A DNA stretch of 64,000 nucleotides from Arcobacter vandammei (GCF_016106035.1 NZ_JADKPZ010000006.1:1-64000); one strand, 5' to 3'. Positions 51,682 through 61,369 are shown, numbered from the stretch's first letter. Program-made: numbers and translations. Notes: a model not told the origin generated them from the sequence alone.

Positions 51682-51921
51682 CTATTTTGTAACTACTTGT
51701 ATTTTATAAGATATTCCATCTTTTGCTTTACAACCATTTGCTATTGTTTTAAGAGCATTAATCATATTTCCATTCTTTCCAATAAGTTTTCCTATATCAA
51801 CACTATTTACACTTATTGTAACTTCAACAAAATTTTCATCTATTTGCTCTTTTGTAACAACAATATCTTCAGGAACTGCAACAATTAGTTTTGCATAGTT
51901 TTCTATAAAATTTATTATCAT
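51682..51921 (-). CDS. khpA: KH-domain RNA-binding protein KhpA
   Basis: A 79-residue single KH domain with the RNA-binding loop IGKNGNMINAL (GxxG as GKNG). It sits in its usual place between rpsP and rimM and abuts rimM without a gap. It is thought to act in RNA metabolism and cell-division control in other bacteria. Confidence 0.9.
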   Translation of the reverse strand: MIINFIENYAKLIVAVPEDIVVTKEQIDENFVEVTISVNSVDIGKLIGKNGNMINALKTIANGCKAKDGISYKIQVVTK

Positions 51922-51936
51922 ATTTTTTCTAAAATA

Positions 51937-52164
51937 TTATTTTGAAGCTAATTTTTTAACTTTTTCAGATGGTTTAGCACCAACACTTAACCAATAGTTA
52001 TATCTCTCTTCATCAATTTTTAAAACTTGTGGTTCAACAACTGGGTTAAAATAACCAATTGATTCAATCCATCCTGAATCTCTTCTTTTTCTTGAGTCTG
52101 TTACAACTATTCTGTAAAATGGTTTTTTGTTTCTTCCCATTCTTGTTAATCTGATAACTGTCAT
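51937..52164 (-). CDS. rpsP: 30S ribosomal protein S16
   Basis: A 75-residue ribosomal protein with the canonical start [21 protein letters not shown] and the [14 protein letters not shown] segment. A long stem-loop separates it from ffh upstream. Confidence 0.97.
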   Translation of the reverse strand: MTVIRLTRMGRNKKPFYRIVVTDSRKRRDSGWIESIGYFNPVVEPQVLKIDEERYNYWLSVGAKPSEKVKKLASK

Positions 52165-52187
52165 ATTTTCTTTCCTTTTTTAAATTT

Positions 52188-52233
52188 ATAGTATTGAGCT
52201 TTAAACTCCAATAAGTTTATAGCTCAATACTAT
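52188..52233 (-). other. long stem-loop between ffh and rpsP
   Basis: A 13 bp outer stem (ATAGTATTGAGCT with AGCTCAATACTAT) plus an inner pairing of AAACT with AGTTT gives a hairpin of 46 nt, 10 bp after the ffh stop. On the minus strand it is followed by TATAAATTT rather than a strong U-run. It may attenuate ffh read-through or protect the rpsP mRNA end. Confidence 0.5.
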
Positions 52234-52243
52234 TTGATATTTT

Positions 52244-53596
52244 TTATCTTGGAATTTTTGGCATTCCATTTGGTCCCATTTGAGACAACATATTTTGTAA
52301 ACCTTTCATTCCACCTTTGCTCGATAGCTGTTTTGCCATTTTTGAAGCATTTTTGAACTGTTTTAAAATCTTATTTACTTGAACTTCACTAAGCCCAGAT
52401 CCTAGTGCAATTCTCTTTTTTCTACTAGGATTTAGTAAATCTGGATTTTCTCTCTCTTTTAGAGTCATAGAACTAATTAAAGCTTTTATTCTAATAATCT
52501 CTTTTGAATTTTCAAAATCCATATCTTTAAGTGCTGGTGCCATAGCTGACATTCCAGGTATCATTCCAATAATTGATTTTAAACTTCCAAGTTTACTCAT
52601 CATAGAAAGTTGTTCTAAAAAGTCATTAAAGTTAAATTCACCTTTTTTAATTTTTTTGCTAACTTCTTTTGCTTTTTTCTCATCAATAATACTTGCAGTT
52701 TTTTCAGCAAGTCCTGCAATATCTCCAAGTCCAAGAAGTCTTGAAACAATTCTATCTGGAATAAAAACTTCCAAATCTGGCATTTTTTCACCAAGCCCTA
52801 TAAATCTTAAAGGAACTTCAACTTGATTTGCAATACTTAAAGCAACTCCACCTTTTGTATCTCCATCATATTTTGATAAAATAACACCATCTATTCCAAT
52901 TTTTTCTTTAAATGTTGTTGCTGTTTTAGTTGCATCATGCCCTGTTAGTGCATCTGCAACATAGAAAATTTCATTTGGATTTATTGCATTTTTAATATCT
53001 TTTAATTGAAGCATTAACTCTTCATCAATAGCAAGTCGTCCTGCAGTATCAACTAAAACTACATCATAAAGTTCTTTTTTTGCTTTAAGAACAGCACTTT
53101 TTGCGATTTTAATTGGGTCTTTTTCATTGTCATCAAAATATATATCAACATCAATTTGTGCTGATATTTGTTTTAATTGCTCAACGGCTGCAAGTCTTTG
53201 TAAGTCACAAGCAACAACTAAAACTTTTTTCTTTCTTTGCTTTAAATAGTTTGCTAGTTTCCCTGTTGTTGTTGTTTTACCACTTCCTTGAAGCCCTGTC
53301 ATTAAAATAACAGTTGGAGGCGTATTAGAAAATATGAAACCTTGATTTCCATTTGCAGTTAAAACTTTTTCTAGCTCTTGTCTTAAAACTTTTATGAAGT
53401 TATCTTGTCCAATTCCTATTTTTTTTGTTTCTGTTTCAATAGCAGTTAATAACTCTTTTGTAGTTTTATGATGAACATCAGCTTTTAAAAATGCTTTTTT
53501 TAGCTCAGATATAGCACGAGAAAGTGAAGCTACATCATCTTGATGTCTAATTTTTCCTATTATTCCTCTAAGTGAGCCTGTTATTGAATCAAACAA
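52244..53596 (-). CDS. ffh: signal recognition particle protein Ffh
   Basis: A 450-residue SRP54 GTPase that targets nascent membrane proteins with 4.5S RNA. It has an N domain, the G domain with GLQGSGKTTTTGKLA, DTAGRLAIDEEL and SKYDGDTKGG, and a Met-rich M domain at the C-terminus (KNASKMAKQLSSKGGMKG, ending MPKIPR). A promoter and an upstream terminator isolate it from rluA. Confidence 0.97.
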   Translation of the reverse strand: MFDSITGSLRGIIGKIRHQDDVASLSRAISELKKAFLKADVHHKTTKELLTAIETETKKIGIGQDNFIKVLRQELEKVLTANGNQGFIFSNTPPTVILMTGLQGSGKTTTTGKLANYLKQRKKKVLVVACDLQRLAAVEQLKQISAQIDVDIYFDDNEKDPIKIAKSAVLKAKKELYDVVLVDTAGRLAIDEELMLQLKDIKNAINPNEIFYVADALTGHDATKTATTFKEKIGIDGVILSKYDGDTKGGVALSIANQVEVPLRFIGLGEKMPDLEVFIPDRIVSRLLGLGDIAGLAEKTASIIDEKKAKEVSKKIKKGEFNFNDFLEQLSMMSKLGSLKSIIGMIPGMSAMAPALKDMDFENSKEIIRIKALISSMTLKERENPDLLNPSRKKRIALGSGLSEVQVNKILKQFKNASKMAKQLSSKGGMKGLQNMLSQMGPNGMPKIPR

Positions 53597-53657
53597 AATA
53601 TTTCTCCATATTTTTAATTTTGGGATTTTATATAAATTTTACTTTAAAGAAGATTAA

Positions 53658-53663
53658 ATTATA
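53658..53663 (-). promoter_or_regulatory. -10 box of ffh
   Basis: TATAAT on the minus strand 62 nt before the ffh start. A second AT-rich -10-like box (TATAAAAT) lies closer to the gene. No clear -35. Confidence 0.4.
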
Positions 53664-53700
53664 TTCTTATCTTTAAGTATTTTTTTAGTTTTCTATTTTT

Positions 53701-53725
53701 TAAAAGCCCATATTTTAGGCTTTTA
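53701..53725 (-). terminator. terminator after the rluA-family gene
   Basis: An 8 bp stem TAAAAGCC with GGCTTTTA and a 9 nt loop, 20 nt after the pseudouridine synthase stop. The U-tract on the minus strand is short. It probably ends the U32-to-rluA operon before ffh. Confidence 0.6.
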
Positions 53726-53744
53726 TATTTTTATTAGCTTAATT

Positions 53745-54497
53745 TTAGCTAAAATCATACACTTTAAACTCTTTTGGTTCATTTGAAATAAACTCATAAT
53801 CAAAAATTTTAGTAACTTTTGAATGAAGCAAAACTCTATTTACATTTGAAGCTGTTCTTCCATAAATAGCATCTCCAATTATTGGTAATCCAACAGAGTT
53901 TAAATGAACTCTAATTTGATGAGTTCTTCCACTTTCAATTACTAGTTTTATTTTTGATTTATTTCCTTCTACTAGAAGTGGATAAACTGTAGTTTTTGCA
54001 CTTTTTCCATTTTTATCAACTTTAGATTTTGCGACACCTTTATCTTTTATAGTAATAATTGGCTTATCAATAACTATCTCTTCAATTACTTTTCCCTCAA
54101 CAATAGCCACATACTCTTTATAAACTCTATTTTGTGAAAACTCTTTTATAGCTTTTTTTTGAAACTCTTCATTTTTTGCAAACATCATAACACCACTTGT
54201 CTCTTTATCAAGTCTATTTAAAAGTATTGCATTTGGGAATTTAATTGCTACTTCATCAGCTGTTATAAATGCTGGTTTATCAACAACTAAAATATTATCA
54301 TCTTCAAAAATAACTTTTGTTTTTGCTAGTTCTTTTACATTAAATTTTGTACCAACTTTAATTTCACCTCTTGCTATCATAACCTTTTTATCGCCAACTT
54401 TTACTAAACCTCTATCTATTAAATCTTTTGCTTTTGCATTTGAGATTTTCTCTTGCATAGCAAGAAGTTTATAAGCTTTATCAAACTCTACAGCCAT
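53745..54497 (-). CDS. RluA-family RNA pseudouridine synthase
   Basis: A 250-residue enzyme with an N-terminal S4-like domain (about 1-60) and the catalytic domain. The RluA motif is LLNRLDKETSGVMMFAK, with the catalytic Asp in RLDKETSG, followed by SGRTHQIRVHL. Which rRNA or tRNA uridine it modifies is not clear. It overlaps waaA by 10 bp, as in the H. pylori/C. jejuni arrangement. Confidence 0.9.
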   Translation of the reverse strand: MAVEFDKAYKLLAMQEKISNAKAKDLIDRGLVKVGDKKVMIARGEIKVGTKFNVKELAKTKVIFEDDNILVVDKPAFITADEVAIKFPNAILLNRLDKETSGVMMFAKNEEFQKKAIKEFSQNRVYKEYVAIVEGKVIEEIVIDKPIITIKDKGVAKSKVDKNGKSAKTTVYPLLVEGNKSKIKLVIESGRTHQIRVHLNSVGLPIIGDAIYGRTASNVNRVLLHSKVTKIFDYEFISNEPKEFKVYDFS

Positions 54498-55636
54498 TTT
54501 TTTATCTCCTTAATTATTGGTTCAAATGAACCCTCTTTTGTTAATTCTGGTTTTAAAAGAGTATCTGCCTTTTCTAAATACTCTTGTAATTCATCGTTTT
54601 CTATTAAATAGTAATTTCTTATACACTCAAAAAGTGATTTTTGATTAAAAATATTTTTTCCACTAATTATTACATTTCCAAAAAATGCTGGTTCTATTGG
54701 ATTATGTCCACCAATATTTGCAAATGCTCCACCTAAAATTGCAATATCAGAAATTCCATAAATATCATTTAGAATTCCCATTTTATCAACTAGAACTATA
54801 TCGCTTGAAAAATCCTCTTGCTTTGTAAATCTATGAAAGCTATAGCTATTTTCTTGTGCAAATTTTTGAACTAGTTCAAAAACTTTTTCAAACCTCTCTG
54901 GGTGTCGTGGAACGATTATTAGTTTTCCAAACTCTTTTTTATATGAATTTAAAATTAATTCCTCTTCATTTTCGTGTGTACTAGCTGCTACAATTACTCT
55001 TGTTTTCAACTTTTCAAACTTCTCTTTTTTTTGTGGAAGTTGTGCTAGTTTTATATTTCCAATAACTTCGACATTTGTAGCACCAAGTTCTTGCAATCTA
55101 ATTTTATCAACTTCACTTTGTGCAAACACTTTATCAATATTTGCAAATATTTTTTTATAAAAAAAACTAAATCTAAGATAAGATTTATATGATTTATCAG
55201 AAATTCTTGCATTTATTAAAAAAGTTTTTGCACCTTTATTTTTTGCCATTAAAAAAAGCATATACCAAAGCTCTGCTTCCATAACTACCAAAACTTTCTG
55301 TTTTGTTACCCAAAATGGTAGAAAAATCTCGAAAGGTAAAAATCGTACATTTTTTGAGAAACTTTTTGCTTCATCAAAACCTGTATTTGTAATCACAGAT
55401 ATATTTGCACTATCTTCAAACTCTTTGATAAGTGGTTTTATAGCCCTTACCTCACCCATAGAGCAAGAGTGAAACCAAACACCAGAAAAATTGAATTTTG
55501 GATTGTTTTTTAGAAAAAATTTTGCAGGAACTGCATCTTTGTATTTTTTTGTTCTAGCTTTATAAAATAAGTAAGGTGTTAAAAGTATATAAACTATACT
55601 TAAAACAAAGTTATAAAAAAGAGCAAAGAGGCTCAA
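54488..55636 (-). CDS. waaA: 3-deoxy-D-manno-octulosonic acid (Kdo) transferase WaaA
   Basis: A 382-residue GT30 enzyme that adds Kdo to lipid A precursors. It has an N-terminal membrane anchor (about 5-23), the FHSCSMGEVRA acceptor region, VVMEAELWY, and the donor site in the C-terminal half (IVPRHPERFEK, GGAFANIGGHNPIEPA). It is 1 bp downstream of flgZ. Confidence 0.93.
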   Translation of the reverse strand: MSLFALFYNFVLSIVYILLTPYLFYKARTKKYKDAVPAKFFLKNNPKFNFSGVWFHSCSMGEVRAIKPLIKEFEDSANISVITNTGFDEAKSFSKNVRFLPFEIFLPFWVTKQKVLVVMEAELWYMLFLMAKNKGAKTFLINARISDKSYKSYLRFSFFYKKIFANIDKVFAQSEVDKIRLQELGATNVEVIGNIKLAQLPQKKEKFEKLKTRVIVAASTHENEEELILNSYKKEFGKLIIVPRHPERFEKVFELVQKFAQENSYSFHRFTKQEDFSSDIVLVDKMGILNDIYGISDIAILGGAFANIGGHNPIEPAFFGNVIISGKNIFNQKSLFECIRNYYLIENDELQEYLEKADTLLKPELTKEGSFEPIIKEIKKWL

Positions 55637-55637
55637 A

Positions 55638-56366
55638 TTAAGCCTCTTGTGTAGCTAGTTCTTCTTCACCTTTATAAAGAATTCTTCCACAGTGAAGACA
55701 ATTTACAATCTCTTCACCTTTTATAACTTCAGCATAAGTTTTATCATTTATCTTCATAAAACATCCATAACATGCTTGTTTTTTTACAGGAACAACCGCT
55801 GTATCTTTTGCCCATCTTTTGATTTTTTCATAGAAAGTTAAAATTTTATTATCAAATTGACCTAAAAGTTCACTTCTTTTTGCATAAACTTCATTTCTTT
55901 CATCATTTATTTGTGCTATTGAATCTTCTACAACAACTTTAATCTCTTTTATATCTTCTTCTTCAGTTTTTAATTTTTCTTGAAGCTCTTTTAATTTATC
56001 TTCTTTTGCAACAGTTAATTTATCAAGTCTTTCAATCTCTTCATTTGCAAAGCTTACTTGCTCTTTTGCAATCTCTTCTTCAAGTTGTAAAGCTTTTAAC
56101 TCTTTTTCATTTGTTACATCTTTATTCTTTTTAGCAATTGAATCTAATTTTGTTTTTAACTCACTTAAGTGAATATTATTTTTTGTTCTTTTTGATTTTA
56201 AATCATCAATTTCTAAATAAGTTGAGTTTATTGAAACTTTAATAGCCTCTGCTGTTTCAACAAAAGTTGCTAATTTTGCTTTTTGATTCTCAATTTTTGG
56301 CTCAAATTGACTAATACTTGTATCATATTTTGATAACTTAATTAAATCCTCTAAATACTTATTCAA
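55638..56366 (-). CDS. flgZ: FlgZ-like C4 zinc-ribbon coiled-coil protein (HP0958 type)
   Basis: A 242-residue protein with a long antiparallel-type coiled coil (about 1-175) and a C-terminal zinc ribbon with CYGC and CLHC. Family and synteny (between waaA and the Nif3-like gene, then glyQ) match H. pylori HP0958/FlgZ. There it stabilises sigma-54 (RpoN) and binds flaA mRNA. Here no sigma-54-type promoter is visible in the flagellar region, so its role may be mainly RNA-related. The start overlaps the end of the Nif3-like gene by 8 bp. Confidence 0.82.
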   Translation of the reverse strand: MNKYLEDLIKLSKYDTSISQFEPKIENQKAKLATFVETAEAIKVSINSTYLEIDDLKSKRTKNNIHLSELKTKLDSIAKKNKDVTNEKELKALQLEEEIAKEQVSFANEEIERLDKLTVAKEDKLKELQEKLKTEEEDIKEIKVVVEDSIAQINDERNEVYAKRSELLGQFDNKILTFYEKIKRWAKDTAVVPVKKQACYGCFMKINDKTYAEVIKGEEIVNCLHCGRILYKGEEELATQEA

Positions 56367-57114
56367 TGTTTTCTCCTTCTATAAAAAACTCAAATGGATT
56401 TTGTGAAGCTGTTATTATAGCTTTTAATTTATTTTTTTTCAAATACTCTTTTAATAAACCTTCTAAAAGTATATTAAAATAGTTTTCACTCTCATAATGT
56501 CTTATATCAATTAAAGACAAACCTCGTGCTTTTGCCTCCATAGCATCGTGATATTTTATATCTCCTGTTATGAAACAATCGGCTTTTACCTCATCTATTA
56601 AACTCATAGCACTACCTGTACAAATTGCTAGAGTTTTAATACTATTTTTTGTTTTTACAAACTTTATATTTTTTAAATTTAACTTTTTATTTAAATGCTT
56701 TAAAAGATTTTCAAAACTCATATCTACTTTTGCATTTGCAATAAACTCATTTTGATTATCTATTGTGAATCCTAAAATATCTTCAACAACAAATCTATTT
56801 AGATGAGTTTTATCTATATTTGTATGCATTGAAATCAAACTTATATCTTTTTTTATAAGCTCTTTTAGGATTTTTGTAGAATATGTATCATAATTTACTC
56901 TTTTCAGACCACTAAAAATAAGTGGATGATGAGTAATTACAAGTGAATTTGGCTTTAAAGTTTTTACTAACTCTAAATCCAAATCCATACTTAAATATAA
57001 ATTCTCAAAACTATCATCCATATTTCCAACAAGAAGTCCTGAATTATCCCATTTTTCTTGAAGTTCAAAAGGTGAAAGTTCATTTAAGTAGTTATAAATA
57101 TCTTTTATTTTCAA
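56359..57114 (-). CDS. Nif3-like (DUF34) dinuclear metal centre protein
   Basis: A 251-residue member of the Nif3/YbgI family, with the metal ligands in LVITHHPLIFSGLKRV, SMHTNIDKTHLN and DIRHYESEN. The biochemical role is unsettled in the family (GTP cyclohydrolase I type 2-like). It lies 1 bp after glyQ and overlaps flgZ. Confidence 0.9.
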   Translation of the reverse strand: MKIKDIYNYLNELSPFELQEKWDNSGLLVGNMDDSFENLYLSMDLDLELVKTLKPNSLVITHHPLIFSGLKRVNYDTYSTKILKELIKKDISLISMHTNIDKTHLNRFVVEDILGFTIDNQNEFIANAKVDMSFENLLKHLNKKLNLKNIKFVKTKNSIKTLAICTGSAMSLIDEVKADCFITGDIKYHDAMEAKARGLSLIDIRHYESENYFNILLEGLLKEYLKKNKLKAIITASQNPFEFFIEGENIE

Positions 57115-57115
57115 A

Positions 57116-57997
57116 CTATCCTCTAACTCTTTTTAATCTATTTTCTTCCTGACTCTTGTACATAACAGCACAAGCTTGTGCTAACTCTCTAACTCTTAAA
57201 ATATAGTTTTGTCTTTGAGTTACACTAATTGCTTTTCTTGCATCAAGAGTGTTAAAAGTGTGACTTGCCAACATACAATAATCATATGCAGGAAGTGGAA
57301 GTTCGGCTTCTAAACAAGCTTTGCATTCATCGAAATATTCATCAAAATGTTTAAAAAGCATAGCTGTATTTGCTACTTCAAAATTATATTTTGAAAACTC
57401 ATATTCAGCTTCTTTATGTACATCAGCATAAGTTGTTTTTCCAAACTTATTTTCATTCCAAACAATATCAAATACACTATCAACACTTTGTAAATACATA
57501 GCAAGTCGCTCTGTTCCATAAGTTATTTCAACTGCAACAGGATCACAAGAAATTCCTCCAACTTGTTGAAAATATGTAAACTGTGTAACTTCCATTCCAT
57601 CAAGCCAAACTTCCCAACCAAGTCCCCAAGCTCCTAAAGTTGGAGATTCCCAGTTGTCTTCTACAAATCTAATATCATGACGACTCAAATCAAGTCCTAA
57701 ATACTCTAAAGATTTTAAGTATAAATCTTGAATATTATCAGGGCTTGGTTTTATTAATACTTGAAATTGATAGTAGCTTCCTAACCTATTTGGATTTTCT
57801 CCATATCTTCCATCCGTTGGTCTTCTACTTGGTGCTACATAAGCTGTACTCCAAGGAGTGCTGTCAAGACTTCTTAAAAGTGTTGCAGGATGAAAAGTTC
57901 CTGCACCTGCAGGTATATCATAAGGTTGCACAATATTGCAACCCTCATTTGCCCAGAATTCTTGAAGTTTTAATAACATTTGTGAAAAAGTAAGCAT
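57116..57997 (-). CDS. glyQ: glycyl-tRNA synthetase alpha subunit
   Basis: A 293-residue class II synthetase alpha chain. [21 protein letters not shown] is the start region, then the [16 protein letters not shown] and [18 protein letters not shown] segments of the active site. The beta subunit glyS is not in the window, so the two are encoded apart. Confidence 0.96.
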   Translation of the reverse strand: MLTFSQMLLKLQEFWANEGCNIVQPYDIPAGAGTFHPATLLRSLDSTPWSTAYVAPSRRPTDGRYGENPNRLGSYYQFQVLIKPSPDNIQDLYLKSLEYLGLDLSRHDIRFVEDNWESPTLGAWGLGWEVWLDGMEVTQFTYFQQVGGISCDPVAVEITYGTERLAMYLQSVDSVFDIVWNENKFGKTTYADVHKEAEYEFSKYNFEVANTAMLFKHFDEYFDECKACLEAELPLPAYDYCMLASHTFNTLDARKAISVTQRQNYILRVRELAQACAVMYKSQEENRLKRVRG

Positions 57998-57998
57998 T

Positions 57999-58229
57999 TT
58001 ATTTTATTCCTAACTCTTTATTTAATTTCTCTTTGTCAAAACCACAAATCCAAGAATTTCCAACTAAAAAAACTGGAGCACCTGAACATCTTTTTTGACA
58101 ATCTCTTAAAGCATTTTTGTCTTTTGTTAAATCTATTTGATTAAATTTTAGTTTTTTACTTTTTAAGTAGATAATTGCCTCTTTGCACCATTTACAATTT
58201 GGCAAAGTAAATAGTGCAATTGGCTTCAT
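57999..58229 (-). CDS. glutaredoxin-like protein
   Basis: A 76-residue thioredoxin-fold protein with an N-terminal CKWC redox motif ([11 protein letters not shown]) and the cis-Pro region GAPVFLVG. It overlaps purE by one base. A disulfide or mixed-disulfide reductase role is inferred. Confidence 0.78.
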   Translation of the reverse strand: MKPIALFTLPNCKWCKEAIIYLKSKKLKFNQIDLTKDKNALRDCQKRCSGAPVFLVGNSWICGFDKEKLNKELGIK

Positions 58230-58723
58230 TATAGAATTACTTCAATATCTTTAGAATCACTCTCAACAGCTTTAGCTTTAACCATTCTATCTTCTTTTAG
58301 TTTTACAGCTAAATCTTTATCGCTTATTGCTAAAATTTGCATTGCTAAATAAGCTGCATTTATAGCTCCTGCTTTTCCTAATGCAACAGTAGCAACAGGC
58401 ATACCCGCTGGCATTTGAACAGTTGAAAGCATAGCATCCATACCGTCCATTGCACCACCTTTCATTGGAACTCCAATAATCGGTTTTGTTGTAGTTGCTG
58501 CTAATGCACCTGCAAGGTGTGCAGCCATACCAGCAGCAGCAATAAATGCAACAGCACCTTTTTCTTCAGCTTCTTTTACATACTCTTTTGTTCTTTCAGG
58601 ACTTCTATGTGCTGAAGAGATAATTAACTCATATTTTACATTAAACTGCTCAAAAGTATCAGCACAGTTTTTCATAATTTCATAATCAGATTTACTACCC
58701 ATAATAATAGAAACAAATTTCAT
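58229..58723 (-). CDS. purE: N5-carboxyaminoimidazole ribonucleotide mutase PurE
   Basis: A 164-residue purine biosynthesis enzyme (class I PurE). It has GSKSDYEIMKNC, SSAHRSPERTKEYV and the AAGMAAHLAGALAA stretch with the PVGVPMKGG-type loop (PIIGVPMKGGAMDGMDA). It is followed by the glutaredoxin-like gene and glyQ, as in C. jejuni. Confidence 0.96.
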   Translation of the reverse strand: MKFVSIIMGSKSDYEIMKNCADTFEQFNVKYELIISSAHRSPERTKEYVKEAEEKGAVAFIAAAGMAAHLAGALAATTTKPIIGVPMKGGAMDGMDAMLSTVQMPAGMPVATVALGKAGAINAAYLAMQILAISDKDLAVKLKEDRMVKAKAVESDSKDIEVIL

Positions 58724-58760
58724 TTTTTACCTTTTTTATTTTAAATAATTCAAGATTGTA

Positions 58761-60017
58761 TCAAATTTTTTCTAATAACTTTATAATCTTCGATACTTTC
58801 AAGCTTTTCCAAGCTTCTAACTTATAAATTGTTAAGGCTTCATTTTCATAAATAAATTTAGATAAATTCTTTGATTTATCTTTTAAATATATAGATTTAT
58901 TGTATCTATAATATTTACTTAAAGTTTCAAAATTATCTTCAACAAAAAATGTAATTGTTGGTATCATAAAAGCATCACTTATATGAAATGCTGAAGTATT
59001 TGTTGTAATAATTTTATCCATAGAAGAGATAATATAGATAAAATCATTTATACTTCTTGACTCTTTTGATAAATCAAGTAGATTATCTCCTTTTATTTTT
59101 GGGTCTATATGCAAAGTCGTAACAATAGTATAATCTTCAAGTTTTAATAATAAATCTTTTAATAAATCACTAGCTATTGTTTGAGGAATAGACTTATTTA
59201 TATTTGCACTATATGGATGAAAGAGTAAAAGTTTGCCTCTTTTTTTTGCTTCAGAAATCTTATTTTGCAAGTTTTTATCTATATTAAAATGCTCTGTATC
59301 TAAAGAGTTATATTTTTCTTGAGCATCTATTTTTTTGTAATCAATTCCAAATTTATATAGCCAAGCATCAACATAATTCAAATCTAAAAGTTTTGTGAAA
59401 TCTACACTATTATCTATAAAATAGTCATATTCACTTAACTGCTTTGTATTTAATCCCAAAGGTAGTATATCGTTTAAATATCCTTGAGTTTTATAAATAT
59501 CTTTATCTCTTGTAAAATAACTATTATTTGAAGCACTAATATAAATATCTATTTTCACACTTTTAAACATTTCACTAAGTTTTTGATGCAAAATTCTTAA
59601 AGCAGTGCAAGATGCAATAGTTTTTCCAATTCCAGATGACATTCCACCAATAATTGCAATTTTTATATTATCTTTATTTAGATATTTAACTTGTTTGTAT
59701 AAATCAACAGGAGTTAAATCAATAAACTCTTCAGCCCTTTGATTTCTATCTTTATCAAATTCAAACTTTGTAGAAACTCCAAGCTCTATTGGAAAATCTT
59801 TTCCTTGTCTTACATTCTCTTCATTTAAAATTTTTGTAAAATATTTACTTCCATCTATTCTTGCAAAAACACCATTTAAATCACTATAATCATCAAAAGT
59901 TGAAATATAAACAGTCTCATTTGGTAAACTAGCAGGTGCTTTAAATCTAAAATATTTTACTAAAGTTCCATCTGTTGTTTTAATATTTATATTATTTGTT
60001 ACCCTAAAAAATATCAT
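58761..60017 (-). CDS. glycosyltransferase-like protein (GT9/heptosyltransferase-like fold)
   Basis: A 418-residue protein. After about 110 residues of unclear origin it has the pattern of a GT-B enzyme: IIGGMSSGIGKTIASCTAL near 125, and a C-terminal half with LLLFHPYSAN, IISSMDKIITTNTSAFHISDAF and IPTITFFVED. These resemble the nucleotide-sugar site of ADP-heptosyltransferases. The N-terminal part is unusual for GT9. It follows the U32 gene by 3 bp and precedes purE by 37 bp. A cell-envelope sugar transferase is likely; the substrate is unknown. Confidence 0.6.
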   Translation of the reverse strand: MIFFRVTNNINIKTTDGTLVKYFRFKAPASLPNETVYISTFDDYSDLNGVFARIDGSKYFTKILNEENVRQGKDFPIELGVSTKFEFDKDRNQRAEEFIDLTPVDLYKQVKYLNKDNIKIAIIGGMSSGIGKTIASCTALRILHQKLSEMFKSVKIDIYISASNNSYFTRDKDIYKTQGYLNDILPLGLNTKQLSEYDYFIDNSVDFTKLLDLNYVDAWLYKFGIDYKKIDAQEKYNSLDTEHFNIDKNLQNKISEAKKRGKLLLFHPYSANINKSIPQTIASDLLKDLLLKLEDYTIVTTLHIDPKIKGDNLLDLSKESRSINDFIYIISSMDKIITTNTSAFHISDAFMIPTITFFVEDNFETLSKYYRYNKSIYLKDKSKNLSKFIYENEALTIYKLEAWKSLKVSKIIKLLEKI

Positions 60018-60020
60018 ATT

Positions 60021-61310
60021 TTATTCTATATTCTCTTCTATATTTTTTACTCTAAACATTGTTAAATATGGCAATTTACAAGGTAGTTTAATTTTATTTA
60101 CATTTCCACTATGTACACTTTCAAGCTCTTTATTTGTATCTGTTAATATTTTTTTGAAATTTATATAATAAAGCCCATCATCACCTAAAAAAAGTTTTCC
60201 TATCTCATTATCACAAGGCTCTAAAATAGTATTGTGTGGAGTAAAAATCTCTATATCTTCATTTGGATAAACTTTGTATTTACATAAAAAGTGATTTTCA
60301 TCTTCTGTTACAAGTCCCGTTACTTCGTAAGATCCTTTGCTTAGTGCATAATCGTGGTTTTGTGAATCAGTTTTTTCAAATGGTCTATGAACTAAATAAG
60401 CATCTGTAAAACCTCTATTTTTTGTAGTATGAAGTTCTTTTTGATATTTATCTGCATCAAATTTATCACTAAAATAGTCATCTATTGCTTCTCTATAAGC
60501 TTTTGCTGTAACTGCTGCATAGTATGGAGATTTTGTTCTTCCTTCAATTTTTAGACTATCAACTGCTCCACTATCCAAAATCTCTTTTATATGAGATGCT
60601 AAGTTCATATCTTTTGAGTTAAAAATATATGTTCCAACACCTGGGTCTTCTTCAAGTCTAAACAAGCTTCCATGTTCATCATTTCCAGCATATAAAGTAT
60701 ATTCAAATCTGCAATCATTTGCACAAGAGCCTCTATTTGGAACTCTTCCCATTTGTACAGCACTTATTAAACATCTTCCAGAGTAAGCAAAACACATAGA
60801 GCCGTGTACAAAAATCTCTATTTCCATATCAGGTAAGTGTTTTTTAATCTCTACAACATCTTTTAAAGATATTTCTCTTGCTACAACTATTCTTTTTACT
60901 CCCATATCCCAAAAAACTTGGGCATCAAGGTAGTTTAAAACATTTGCTTGAGTTGATAAGTGAATATCAATTTGTGGTGCTAGTTCTCTACAAAGTCTTA
61001 CAACTCCAGGGGCTGCAACTATAAATGCATCTGGTTTTAACTCAGCCATAGCTAAAATATGTTTTTTTAATAATTCAATTTGAGAGTTAAAAGGGAAACC
61101 ATTTATTGTGGCATATACTTTTTTCCCTCTTTCGTGAGCATAATCAATACCTTCTTTAAAAGTTTCAAATGTAAACTCTTTTCCAGCTCGAATTCTTAAA
61201 CTAAAATGGCTAACACCACCATATACAGCATCTGCTCCATATTTTATAGCAATTTTTAACTTCTCTAAATTTCCAGCAGGGCTAAGCAACTCAACTTTTT
61301 GCTTACTCAT
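60021..61310 (-). CDS. peptidase U32 family protein, TrhP-like
   Basis: A 429-residue protein of the U32 family. Typical features are LSPAGNLEKLKIAIKYGADAVYGG, FVHGSMCFAYSGRCLIS and the cysteine-containing NRGSCANDCRFEY. E. coli relatives (TrhP, RlhA) make 5-hydroxyuridine in tRNA or hydroxycytidine in rRNA, probably with an iron-sulfur centre, rather than acting as peptidases. C. jejuni has the equivalent gene upstream of purE. Its own promoter lies just upstream. Confidence 0.85.
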   Translation of the reverse strand: MSKQKVELLSPAGNLEKLKIAIKYGADAVYGGVSHFSLRIRAGKEFTFETFKEGIDYAHERGKKVYATINGFPFNSQIELLKKHILAMAELKPDAFIVAAPGVVRLCRELAPQIDIHLSTQANVLNYLDAQVFWDMGVKRIVVAREISLKDVVEIKKHLPDMEIEIFVHGSMCFAYSGRCLISAVQMGRVPNRGSCANDCRFEYTLYAGNDEHGSLFRLEEDPGVGTYIFNSKDMNLASHIKEILDSGAVDSLKIEGRTKSPYYAAVTAKAYREAIDDYFSDKFDADKYQKELHTTKNRGFTDAYLVHRPFEKTDSQNHDYALSKGSYEVTGLVTEDENHFLCKYKVYPNEDIEIFTPHNTILEPCDNEIGKLFLGDDGLYYINFKKILTDTNKELESVHSGNVNKIKLPCKLPYLTMFRVKNIEENIE

Positions 61311-61363
61311 ATAAAATTCCTTTGATTATTTTTAATAATTATTTAATTTAAATTTAAGTGGAG

Positions 61364-61369
61364 ATTATA
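61364..61369 (-). promoter_or_regulatory. -10 box of the U32-purE-glyQ-waaA operon
   Basis: TATAAT on the minus strand 54 nt before the U32 start, with AAGGAA as ribosome binding site. No -35 match, as usual in this phylum. The following genes to rluA have small or no gaps, so one transcript may cover about 7.5 kb. Confidence 0.55.
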
